Shown here: positions 42,755-50,822 of the stretch, piece after piece
Numbering within the stretch: position 1 is the stretch's first letter
Layout of the letters: each line of letters starts with the position of its first letter
Assembly (NCBI RefSeq): GCF_030209375.1
Contig: NZ_JARVSC010000002.1
Coordinates: 186,001 to 250,000, forward strand
From: Plantibacter sp. ME-Dv--P-122b
GTDB taxonomy: Bacteria > Actinomycetota > Actinomycetes > Actinomycetales > Microbacteriaceae
Length of the DNA stretch: 64,000 nucleotides
Direction: 5' to 3'
Translations under genes and position numbers: made by a program
Notes under the pieces: model-generated
Database searches by the model: none
Told to the model about the DNA's origin: nothing
Seen by the model: the letters and a program-made list of their open reading frames with translations, nothing else

Positions 42755-43551
42755 TCGGTCCGCGACAACGTCGTGAGCCAGCCGAGGCTCTCCGAGGTCG
42801 AGGTTGACGGTCGGTATTCACATCCGACGAAGCCCTCGTACCCGCTCCGCGTGAGCGCATCGAAGAAGGCGGCGAAGTCGATCGTCCCGGAACCGGGCTC
42901 GCCGCGTCCCGGGCTGTCCGCGATCTGCACGTGGCCGATCCGTCCGACGTGCGTCATGACGTCCCGCATGACGTCCGCACCGTTGTTGTGCAGGTGGTAG
43001 GCGTCGAACAGGAGTCGGACGTCGGGGTGGTCCACGCGGTCGAGCACGTCGAACGCGTCGTCGACGGTCGTCAGCGGGTATGAACCGTTCTCGCCGTTCG
43101 TCAACGGTTCGAGGACGACCGTGACCCCGAGCGGAGCCAGGACGGCGACGATGCGCCGCAGGTTGCCGACGGCGGTCTCGCGCAGGACGTCGTCCGGCAT
43201 CCCGTCGGGCCGGACGCCGTAGAGGGCGTTGACCGTGCGACAGCCGGTCGCTTCGGCGATGCGGGCGACGACCGCGGTGTTGTCGGCGAGCAGATGCTCC
43301 GCACCGGGGTGCGAGAGGACGCCGCGGTCGCCGGAAGGCATGTCGCCGGCGTACAGGTTGATCGCCCGCAGCGAGACCTCCGCCCGCTCGATCGCCGTGA
43401 GGAAGGCCTGGAGCTCCGTCTCCTCGGGGACCGGCGTGGCGAACGGCCACCAGCATTCGACGTCGTCGAACCCTGCGGCCTTGGCGGCGCCGAACCGCTC
43501 GAGGAACGGCACCTCGGTGAACATGATGGACAGGTTTGCGGAGAACTGCAT
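42724..43551 (-). CDS. Hydroxypyruvate/2-oxo-tetronate isomerase-family TIM barrel
   Basis: The 275-residue AP-endonuclease-2-type TIM barrel belongs to the Hyi/OtnI group. It has E148 (VVLEPLTNGENGSYPL), H186/H188 (DAYHLHNNG), HVQIADSPGRGEPGSG and E245 (GCEYRP), the metal and catalytic glutamates. OtnI converts 2-oxo-tetronate to 3-oxo-tetronate, the substrate of OtnK; Hyi interconverts hydroxypyruvate and tartronate semialdehyde. AAAAGGAA seven bases before the ATG sets the start. It is divergent from the hydroxyacid dehydrogenase at 43700, which would make its substrate. Confidence 0.85.
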   Translation of the reverse strand: MQFSANLSIMFTEVPFLERFGAAKAAGFDDVECWWPFATPVPEETELQAFLTAIERAEVSLRAINLYAGDMPSGDRGVLSHPGAEHLLADNTAVVARIAEATGCRTVNALYGVRPDGMPDDVLRETAVGNLRRIVAVLAPLGVTVVLEPLTNGENGSYPLTTVDDAFDVLDRVDHPDVRLLFDAYHLHNNGADVMRDVMTHVGRIGHVQIADSPGRGEPGSGTIDFAAFFDALTRSGYEGFVGCEYRPSTSTSESLGWLTTLSRTDQAASNRSGA

Positions 43552-43577
43552 TGTTCGTTCCTTTTCGATCGGGGTGC

Positions 43578-43656
43578 TTGACACCAGTTTGGTATATCGA
43601 AATACTCGAACGCAACGCCGGGGCGATGGAGCTCACTTCTTGTCTTGGTATATCGA
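43578..43656 (+). promoter_or_regulatory. Promoter and duplicated operator before the hydroxyacid dehydrogenase operon
   Basis: TTGACA (43578-43583), 17 bases and AATACT (43601-43606) form a near-consensus promoter toward 43700. TTGGTATATCGA occurs twice, at 43589-43600 inside the spacer and at 43645-43656 downstream, 56 bases apart. A repressor bound to both could loop or block the promoter. I did not notice the 12-mer elsewhere in the window. Confidence 0.7.
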
Positions 43657-43699
43657 TAGCTCGATCAACCGGGCGACAACGACGACAGGAAGAGAGACG

Positions 43700-44584
43700 A
43701 TGACGACCATCGGATTCGTGGGACTCGGCGTCATGGGGCGCCCGATGGCGGAGCACCTCGCCGCCGCCGGACACGACGTGACGGGGTTCAGCCGCGGCGA
43801 TGCGAGCCGATCGGCCGCCAGGAACGTCGGCCTCCGCGTGGCCGACTCCGTCGGCGAGGCCGTCGTCGGTGCCGAACTCGTCATCACGATGCTGCCGGAC
43901 TCGCCGGACGTCGAATCGGTCGCGCTCGGCGCGGACGGGATCCTCGCACAGCTCGCCGACGGGGCCGACTACATCGACATGTCGACGATCCGGCCGGAGA
44001 CGGCTCGCGACGTGGCCGCCGCATTCATCGAGGCGGGCCACGGCGCACTCGACGCCCCGGTGTCCGGTGGCGAGGCAGGCGCCCGCGAGGGCACCCTCTC
44101 CGTCATGGTCGGCGGGGAGTCATCCACCTTGGAGCGGTGGCGGCCGGTCCTGCAGGCCGTCGGCGCCTCGGTGGTGCACGTCGGCCCGAGCGGCAGCGGC
44201 CAGGTCGTGAAGGCGGCCAACCAGCTGGTCGTCGCCCTCCACCTGCAGGCCCTCGCCGAGGCGGTCGTCTTCCTCGAGGCGCAGGGCGTCGACGTGGGGA
44301 CGGCGCTCTCGGTGATCCGCAAGGGTCTCGGCGGTAGCACCGTCCTCGAACGCAAGACCGATTCGGTCCTGGCGGACGACTTCCGGGCCGGCTTCCGGTC
44401 CGAGCTCCACGCGAAGGACCTCGCGATCGTCGAAGCGGCTTCCCGGACCGCCGGCGTGGGCCTGCCGGCGACCGGACTCGTCGCACAGCTGGTCCGCTCG
44501 GTGGTCGCCCGCGGCCAGGGCGGATCCGATCATTCCGCGCTCGTCGAGCTCGCCCGCTCGATGAACGGCGGGGCGCACGCATGA
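43700..44584 (+). CDS. 3-hydroxyisobutyrate dehydrogenase-family reductase (GarR/LtnD type)
   Basis: The 294-residue beta-hydroxyacid dehydrogenase has the NAD motif GFVGLGVMGRPMA (5-17), the substrate loop DAPVSGGEAGAREGTL (118-133) and catalytic K171 in GQVVKAANQ. The family reduces tartronate semialdehyde or oxidises threonate/erythronate (LtnD). With the isomerase, kinase and decarboxylase of the locus it completes the four-enzyme tetronate route. The GGAAGAGAG stretch precedes the ATG. The stop overlaps the GHL6 gene (ATGA). Confidence 0.87.
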   Translation: MTTIGFVGLGVMGRPMAEHLAAAGHDVTGFSRGDASRSAARNVGLRVADSVGEAVVGAELVITMLPDSPDVESVALGADGILAQLADGADYIDMSTIRPETARDVAAAFIEAGHGALDAPVSGGEAGAREGTLSVMVGGESSTLERWRPVLQAVGASVVHVGPSGSGQVVKAANQLVVALHLQALAEAVVFLEAQGVDVGTALSVIRKGLGGSTVLERKTDSVLADDFRAGFRSELHAKDLAIVEAASRTAGVGLPATGLVAQLVRSVVARGQGGSDHSALVELARSMNGGAHA

Positions 44585-46656
44585 CCGTCACGGAACCGCG
44601 CGCGGCCGTCGAGACCGCCGACGTCCGCCCGGGATGGTGGCACGAGCCGTTCGACATGTTCCAGACGAACCTGCGCGAGATCGACGCGCTGCTCGACGTC
44701 GAGACGGTCCTGGACGCGATCCAGGAGCACGGTGCCGGCGTCTGGCTGCTCAACGTCGGCGGCATCCTCTCGCACTTCCCGTCGACGCTGCCGTTCCAGT
44801 CGAGGAACCCACTGCTCGAGGAGCGACCCGGGGGCGACCTCGTCGGAGACGCTGTCGACGCCGCGCATCGTCGTGGCGTCCGGCTCCTCGCCCGCATGGA
44901 CTTCTCGAAGGTCGCCTCCCGCGTCGCCGACGAGCACCCCGAGTGGTGCTTCCGGTCACCGAATGGCGAACGCCAGGTCTATGAGGGACTGGTGAGCGTC
45001 TGCCCGAGTGCCGGGTACTACCAGGACCGGTCACTCGACATCATCGACGAGATCCTCGACGCCTATCCCGTCGACGGATTCTTCTTCAACTGGTTCGGGT
45101 TCAACGAGGTGGACTACGGAGGCCGGGTCCACGGTGTCTGCCACTGCGACGCCTGCGCCGAGGCCTTCGTCCGGGAGACCGGGATCGAGCGGCTGCCGTC
45201 GTTCGCCGGTGATCCCGGCTACCTGGAGTGGAAGCGGTTCGCCGCGGCGACCATCGACCGCTTGACGGCGCGCATCCGCGGGCACATCGCCGACCGAGCA
45301 CCCCACGCGGGGCTCATCCTGGGCCGCTCAGCGGACATCCTGTTCCACGAGGCGAACAACGCCCTCGGTCGTCCGCTCTGGCCGCACGCGACGAGTGAGT
45401 CGGTGAGCGCGTTCCGGGTCGCGCAGCCGGGCAAGCCGGTCCTGGTGAACGCGGTCGCCTTCGTCGACATGCCGTACCGGCTGGCGAGCGAGCAGCCGGA
45501 GATGTTCGCGCAGTACCTCCTCCAGGCGGTGTCGCGCGGGGCGAACCCGTCGACGTATATCATGGGGCCGGCCGGGCTCATCGACTACGCCTGTCTCGCT
45601 CCGGCCGGGGTCGTGACGCGCTTCCATCGGGACCACGCCGAGGTCTACGCCGGACTGTCGCCCGCGGCCGACGTGGGTGTCGTCCGACCGAACCCGCTCG
45701 CGGCGCCCGCCGAGGTGCAGCTGGCGTCGGTCGCCGAGTTCCGCGGCCTGTTCTCCGCCCTGCTGGAACGGCACGTCGCCGTCGACGTCGTGCCGGCCGA
45801 GTCACTGCCCGTTGTGGACCTCGGACGCTTCCGCGTGCTGGTCCTCCCGGATCTCATCTCCCCGACCGCCGAGGAGGACGCCGCCCTCGAGGCGTTCGTC
45901 CGCGCCGGTGGACGGATCGTCGCGACGGGGCGGTCCGGCATCCGCTCCGACGGCTCCGTGGTCTCCTGGCTGCCCGGAGCGCAGCAACGGTCGCTCGAGG
46001 ACGACGCGGAGGCGCTCAAGTCGAGCTACGTCCAACGGGGCGGTGGGCCGTCGGTCGAAGGCTCGGAGCTCGTGCCCGTGCGTGGGCGGCTGCACACCCT
46101 GGCGTGGCGTTCCGACGCCGAGCTGCGCCACCCGGTCGTCCCTCGAGCGCCATACGGACCGCCCGAGAAGGCCTACGGTCACTCGGTCGGACCGGCGTCG
46201 GCCTGCGGTGTGCTCACGCTCGGTCGGGGACGGGCCACACAGGTTCCTTGGACCGTCGGAGCGGCCTACCGTGAGCTCGGGCTCACGGCCATTCGCGACC
46301 TGATCGCCGATCTCGTGATCGACGCCGTCGGGGAGGATGGAACGGTGGAGGTCGAGGCGAGCGAACACGTTGAGGTGTCCGTCGGTCGTTCACGAGCAGG
46401 CCTCGTCGTGCACGTGCTCAACCACTCCGGTCAACGTCGGAACTCCTTCGGTCCCACCGTCCCGGTCCGCGGAACCCGGTTGCGGTTCCCCGGGAGGGCG
46501 GCCGACGCCGCCGGCACCCGCGTCCACCACGTGACCGCCGCCGACGTCGACGTCACCGTGTCGACGGTCGCGGACGATCTCCTCGTCGAAATCGTCGATG
46601 TCGTGGACGCAGCGGTCGTCGTGATCCCGGACGGAGGCGAGCGGGATGACGCCTGA
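44581..46656 (+). CDS. GHL6-type putative glycoside hydrolase
   Basis: The 691-residue protein has an N-terminal TIM-barrel region of the hypothetical glycosyl hydrolase 6 type (HPEW at 119-122, then FFFNWFGFNE near 167-176 and the cysteine motif CHCDAC at 187-192, then F196). A class I amidotransferase-like beta-galactosidase middle domain follows (VLVLPDLISPTAEEDAALEAFVRAGGRIVATG), and then a C-terminal beta domain. No signal peptide is seen, so it is cytoplasmic. Catalytic acids cannot be named safely. It is coupled to both neighbours by overlaps and has a paralogue at 50819-52957. Confidence 0.65.
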   Translation: MTVTEPRAAVETADVRPGWWHEPFDMFQTNLREIDALLDVETVLDAIQEHGAGVWLLNVGGILSHFPSTLPFQSRNPLLEERPGGDLVGDAVDAAHRRGVRLLARMDFSKVASRVADEHPEWCFRSPNGERQVYEGLVSVCPSAGYYQDRSLDIIDEILDAYPVDGFFFNWFGFNEVDYGGRVHGVCHCDACAEAFVRETGIERLPSFAGDPGYLEWKRFAAATIDRLTARIRGHIADRAPHAGLILGRSADILFHEANNALGRPLWPHATSESVSAFRVAQPGKPVLVNAVAFVDMPYRLASEQPEMFAQYLLQAVSRGANPSTYIMGPAGLIDYACLAPAGVVTRFHRDHAEVYAGLSPAADVGVVRPNPLAAPAEVQLASVAEFRGLFSALLERHVAVDVVPAESLPVVDLGRFRVLVLPDLISPTAEEDAALEAFVRAGGRIVATGRSGIRSDGSVVSWLPGAQQRSLEDDAEALKSSYVQRGGGPSVEGSELVPVRGRLHTLAWRSDAELRHPVVPRAPYGPPEKAYGHSVGPASACGVLTLGRGRATQVPWTVGAAYRELGLTAIRDLIADLVIDAVGEDGTVEVEASEHVEVSVGRSRAGLVVHVLNHSGQRRNSFGPTVPVRGTRLRFPGRAADAAGTRVHHVTAADVDVTVSTVADDLLVEIVDVVDAAVVVIPDGGERDDA

Positions 46657-47575
46657 GGTGGTCCTCGTCCGCGGCGGCCAGGCGGACGCCGTGCGCTCGC
46701 GTATCCGGAGCGACCTCCCCGAGGTCCGTGTCCTCGACGACGAGACCGCCCACCCTGCGACCACGATCGTCGCAGGCCGGGTGCGCGACGAGGAACTGCC
46801 CGGGCTGCCGGCGCTCGCCTGGGTGCACTCCTGGGCCGCCGGTGTCGAGTCCGAGGTGGGACCGGCTCTCCGTGGGAGCGGCGTCACAGTGACGTCCTCG
46901 GCGGGCAACGGGGCGGTCCCGCTCGCGGAGCACGCAATGCTGCTGGCCCTCCAGCTCGACCGCGGCGGACGTCGCTGGTCTGATGCCGCCCGCGAGGCCA
47001 GATGGGACCGGTTCACCCACGGCGAGCTCGCCGGCAAGACGATGGGCATCTACGGCTTCGGCAACATCGGCGCCGCCCTCGCGCCGCGTGCGAGCGCCTT
47101 CGACATGACCGTCATCGGCCTCCGTCGTGACGTCGGACGCACTCCGGTCGCCGTCGAGCGCCTGTACCGACCGGAAGAGGTCCTCGACTTCGCCGGGCGG
47201 TGTGACGTGCTGGTCGTGACGGCTCCGCTCACCGTGGAGACGCGCGGAGCGATCGACCTCCGCGTCCTGTCGGCGCTCCGCCCGGGAGCCTCCGTCATCG
47301 TCGTCTCACGAGGGGGCATCGTGGTCGACGCAGACCTCCTGGCGGCCCTCGACTCCGGTGCCGTCGCGGGAGCCGGTCTCGACGCGCACACGGTCGAGCC
47401 GCTGCCGGCGGACTCCCCGTTCTGGTCGCGGGACGACGTGGTGGTGACTCCGCACAACGGGGCCACCACGACCGCCACCGCTGATCGCGGAACCGCGATC
47501 TTCCTCGACAACCTCCGACGTCGGGTCACGGGGGAACCGCTCGTCAACCGTGTCGACCCGAGCTCCCTCGCCTGA
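46646..47575 (+). CDS. D-2-hydroxyacid dehydrogenase
   Basis: The 309-residue D-isomer-specific 2-hydroxyacid dehydrogenase has NAD motif GIYGFGNIGAAL, SRGGIVVDADLL with the substrate Arg, and VVVTPHNGA with the catalytic His. The usual acidic DVFE segment is DAHTVEPLP, where Glu is kept. It probably interconverts a 2-oxo and a D-2-hydroxy acid with NAD(P). The start overlaps the GHL6 stop by 11 bases. Similar enzymes in acid-sugar loci reduce glyoxylate/hydroxypyruvate. Confidence 0.87.
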   Translation: MTPEVVLVRGGQADAVRSRIRSDLPEVRVLDDETAHPATTIVAGRVRDEELPGLPALAWVHSWAAGVESEVGPALRGSGVTVTSSAGNGAVPLAEHAMLLALQLDRGGRRWSDAAREARWDRFTHGELAGKTMGIYGFGNIGAALAPRASAFDMTVIGLRRDVGRTPVAVERLYRPEEVLDFAGRCDVLVVTAPLTVETRGAIDLRVLSALRPGASVIVVSRGGIVVDADLLAALDSGAVAGAGLDAHTVEPLPADSPFWSRDDVVVTPHNGATTTATADRGTAIFLDNLRRRVTGEPLVNRVDPSSLA

Positions 47576-47650
47576 TCTCCGGCGTCCTGGAAGCGCCGTC
47601 ATCGCAGCACCGTCACCACTCATACAACGCCGTATCGAAAGAAGGACATC

Positions 47651-48955
47651 ATGTCGAACATCCCGCAGGACGTCAGCCGACGACGCTTCCTCACCTACGC
47701 CGGAGTCGGCGCACTCTCCCTCGGAGCCTTCGCCCTCGCCGGCTGCTCCATCGGAGGTGGTTCCGGTGCCGGCGGTACCACCACCATCCGCTTCGCCTGG
47801 TGGGGAGGCGCTGAACGCCAGAAGGCCTACCTGGCCGGGATGGACCTGTTCAGCAAGCAGAACAGCGACGTCACGATCGAGCCGGAGTTCGGTGACTACA
47901 CCGCCTACCAGGAGCGCATGACGACACAGATGGCCGCGCGCGACGTGCCGGACGTCTTCTGGATCCCGTCGCCGGCCGTCCTGACCTACCGGGACGCGAA
48001 GATCTACCGACCGCTCGAGGACGTCGGCACGCTCGACCTGTCCGCGTTCAGCGACGCCGAACTCGACCTCTTCCGGATCGACGGCGAGCTGAACACCTTG
48101 CCGAAGTCGATGTTCTCCCCGGTCCTCCGCTACAACCAGACCTTCATGGACGAGGACGGCGTCGCACTCCCCGAGACGCTCACATGGGACAGTCTGGCCG
48201 AGTTCCTGACGGACTACTCGAAGAACAACGCCGCAGGCCGGAAGGGCACCACGTACGGCGCGTACCACGACATGCCCTTCGAGTCGTTCCTGCGCCAGCG
48301 CGGCGAGGACCTGTGGTCGAAGGACGGCAGGCTGGCCGCGAGTGAGGACGGCGTCGCCGCATGGATCGACTGGTGGGAGCAGCTCCGCAAGGCCGGCGCC
48401 ACCACCAGCATCAGCGAGCAGGACGGCATCGAACCCGGCTGGTCCGACACCGGCGCCAAGGTGCTCGCGACGTTCGCCAACTCGAACCACATCGTGGACG
48501 AGGCCGCGGCGTTCCCCGACTACGAGTTCCGGCAGCGGGACGTCCCGGCCCTCGCTGACGCGGCGCCCGGATACCACTTCACCTACTTCAGCCGGTTCGC
48601 GATGTACGCGGGCATCGACGACGACCGCGTCGACGCGGCGGGTGCGCTGATGAGCTACAACCTCAACTCGATCGACCTGCTGAAGCTCGTGGGGCTGTCG
48701 GCCGGCGCACCGCCGAGCCTGGCTCTCCTCGACGAGTACGAGCCGTCGGCGACCCCGGACGAGCGGAAGGTGATCGCGACCACCCGCGAGATCGCGGCCA
48801 TGGAGCAGCGGCCCCGGTACGAGGCTCCCGCGGGTTCCGGTTCGTGGCGCACCGTGATGATCCGCGAACTCGAAGGCGTGACCCTCGGGAACACCTCGGT
48901 CTCGAAGGCCGCCTCGAACTTCGTCTCGGCCGTCTCCTCCTCGGTGGGCAACTGA
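47651..48955 (+). CDS. ABC sugar importer solute-binding lipoprotein (Tat signal)
   Basis: The 434-residue family 1 SBP has a twin-arginine motif SRRRFLTYAG followed by a lipobox LAGC (Cys32), so it should be folded before export and then lipidated. The mature start is TTIRFAWWGGAERQKAY. AAGAAGGA five bases before the ATG sets the start. The stop shares a base with the permease ATG. Its partners are the GHL6 enzymes, so the ligand may be an acid-sugar glycoside. Confidence 0.92.
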   Translation: MSNIPQDVSRRRFLTYAGVGALSLGAFALAGCSIGGGSGAGGTTTIRFAWWGGAERQKAYLAGMDLFSKQNSDVTIEPEFGDYTAYQERMTTQMAARDVPDVFWIPSPAVLTYRDAKIYRPLEDVGTLDLSAFSDAELDLFRIDGELNTLPKSMFSPVLRYNQTFMDEDGVALPETLTWDSLAEFLTDYSKNNAAGRKGTTYGAYHDMPFESFLRQRGEDLWSKDGRLAASEDGVAAWIDWWEQLRKAGATTSISEQDGIEPGWSDTGAKVLATFANSNHIVDEAAAFPDYEFRQRDVPALADAAPGYHFTYFSRFAMYAGIDDDRVDAAGALMSYNLNSIDLLKLVGLSAGAPPSLALLDEYEPSATPDERKVIATTREIAAMEQRPRYEAPAGSGSWRTVMIRELEGVTLGNTSVSKAASNFVSAVSSSVGN

Positions 48956-49920
48956 TGACCCTCACGATGAAACGCGAGCCCGAGGTGCGGACCGGGACGA
49001 CCGGATCCGCGACGACGACCGGACGGAAGCGGCGTCGGGCCTCCCACCAGCGGCAGGGCTGGGTCGCGCACGTCTTCCTCCTCCCGTGGATGATCGGGAT
49101 GATCGCGGTCACGGCAGGACCGCTCATCGCCTCCGCCGTCCTCGCCTTCACCGACTACGACCTCCTGACCGCACCGTCGTTCATCGGGTTCGACAACTTC
49201 ACCCGCATGATGGGCGACGAGCGGTTCTGGGCGTCGGCACGCGTGACGGGCCTGTACGTGCTCGTCTCGGTGCCCTTGCAGCTCGCCTTCGCGTTGTTCC
49301 TGGCGGTCATCCTCGACAAGGGGATCCGTGGGCTGTCCCTGTACCGGAGCGCCTTCTACCTGCCCTCGCTCCTCGGCGGCAGCGTCGCGATCGCGATCCT
49401 CTGGCGCCAGCTGTTCGGCGACGCCGGGCTGATCAACACGGTGCTCGGGTTCTTCGGCATCGAGGCTGACAGCTGGTTGCAGAACCCCGCGACCGCGCCG
49501 TGGACGCTGATCATCCTCAACGTGTGGACCTTCGGCTCGCCGATGGTGATCTTCCTGGCCGGACTGCGTCAGGTCCCCGACGAGCTCCTCGAGGCCGCCG
49601 AGGTCGACGGGGCCGGACGGGTTCGACGCTTCTGGTCGATCACCATCCCGCTGCTCACGCCGATCATCTTCCTGAATCTGATCCTGCAGATGATCAGCGC
49701 GTTCCAGGCGTTCACCCAAGCCCACGTGGTTAGTGGCGGCACGGGCGGACCCCTCGACTCGACGCTGTTCTACACCCTCTACATCTATCAGGAGGGATTC
49801 GTGAACTTCGACATGGGCTACGCCGCTGCCATGGCGTGGGTCCTCCTGATCGTCATTGCGATCGCCACGGCGGGCAACTTCATCCTTTCGCGCCGCTGGG
49901 TGCACTACGGAGACGAATGA
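48955..49920 (+). CDS. ABC sugar importer permease 1
   Basis: The 321-residue MalF-type permease has six helices after a basic, Thr-rich N-terminus of about 35 residues. The EAA loop is LLEAAEVDGAGRVRRFWSITIPLL. The start overlaps the SBP stop by one base, and the second permease starts inside its stop codon. Confidence 0.93.
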   Translation: MTLTMKREPEVRTGTTGSATTTGRKRRRASHQRQGWVAHVFLLPWMIGMIAVTAGPLIASAVLAFTDYDLLTAPSFIGFDNFTRMMGDERFWASARVTGLYVLVSVPLQLAFALFLAVILDKGIRGLSLYRSAFYLPSLLGGSVAIAILWRQLFGDAGLINTVLGFFGIEADSWLQNPATAPWTLIILNVWTFGSPMVIFLAGLRQVPDELLEAAEVDGAGRVRRFWSITIPLLTPIIFLNLILQMISAFQAFTQAHVVSGGTGGPLDSTLFYTLYIYQEGFVNFDMGYAAAMAWVLLIVIAIATAGNFILSRRWVHYGDE

Positions 49921-50822
49921 TGGCCATCACCAGTACCACCCTCGACGCCCTGCCCGCCGACCCCGATCCGACGCCCACCCGGCGCAATCGGGACGCCGGC
50001 CGACCACGGCGGATCATCCGCCACATCCTCCTCGTGGTGTTCGCGCTGCTGATGCTGTACCCGTTGCTGTGGATGGTGGTGAGCTCCTTCAAGCCGAGCA
50101 ACCTGATCCTGTCGCAGACGGGCCTCATCCCGAGCGAGGTGACGCTGTCGAACTACGTGGACGGATGGGACTCCCTGGGGACGCCCTTCACGGCGTTCCT
50201 CCTCAACTCCGGCCTCATCGCCGTCGGGGCCATCGTCGGCAACCTGTTCTCCTGCTCCGTGACGGCGTACGCGCTCGCCCGGCTGAACTTCCGGGCGAAC
50301 AAGCTGTACTTCGGCCTCACCCTCATGACGATGATGCTGCCGTTCCATGTGCTGATCATCCCGCAGTACATCCTGTTCGCGGAGCTCGGATGGATCAACA
50401 CCTACGCGCCGCTGCTCATCCCGAAGTTCCTCGCGACCGACGCGGTGTTCATCTTCCTCATGGTGCAGTTCATCCGCACCATCCCGCGGGAACTCGACCA
50501 CGCGGCGATGCTCGACGGTGCAGGCCCGTTCCGCATCTTCTGGTCGGTGATCCTGCCGCTCATGCAGCCGGCACTCATCACGACGACGATCTTCACCTTC
50601 ATCTGGACGTGGAACGACTACTTCGGACCACTCCTCTACCTGACGAAGACGAAGCTGTACACGGTGCCGGTGGCGCTCAAATCGCTCGTCGACACGGAGA
50701 CGCAGAGCGGGATCGGCATCATGTTCGCGATGTCGCTCATCTCGCTCGTCCCGATCCTCCTCTTCTTCCTCTTCGCGCAGAAGTACATCATCAAGGGCAT
50801 CGCCACGACGGGAATCAAATGA
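49917..50822 (+). CDS. ABC sugar importer permease 2
   Basis: The 301-residue MalG-type permease has six helices and the EAA loop LDHAAMLDGAGPFRIFWSVILPLM. Two tandem ATGs (49917 and 49920) are possible; the first overlaps the upstream stop. GGAG lies just upstream. Its stop overlaps the second GHL6 gene. As with the other importer, no ATPase subunit is present. Confidence 0.93.
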   Translation: MMAITSTTLDALPADPDPTPTRRNRDAGRPRRIIRHILLVVFALLMLYPLLWMVVSSFKPSNLILSQTGLIPSEVTLSNYVDGWDSLGTPFTAFLLNSGLIAVGAIVGNLFSCSVTAYALARLNFRANKLYFGLTLMTMMLPFHVLIIPQYILFAELGWINTYAPLLIPKFLATDAVFIFLMVQFIRTIPRELDHAAMLDGAGPFRIFWSVILPLMQPALITTTIFTFIWTWNDYFGPLLYLTKTKLYTVPVALKSLVDTETQSGIGIMFAMSLISLVPILLFFLFAQKYIIKGIATTGIK

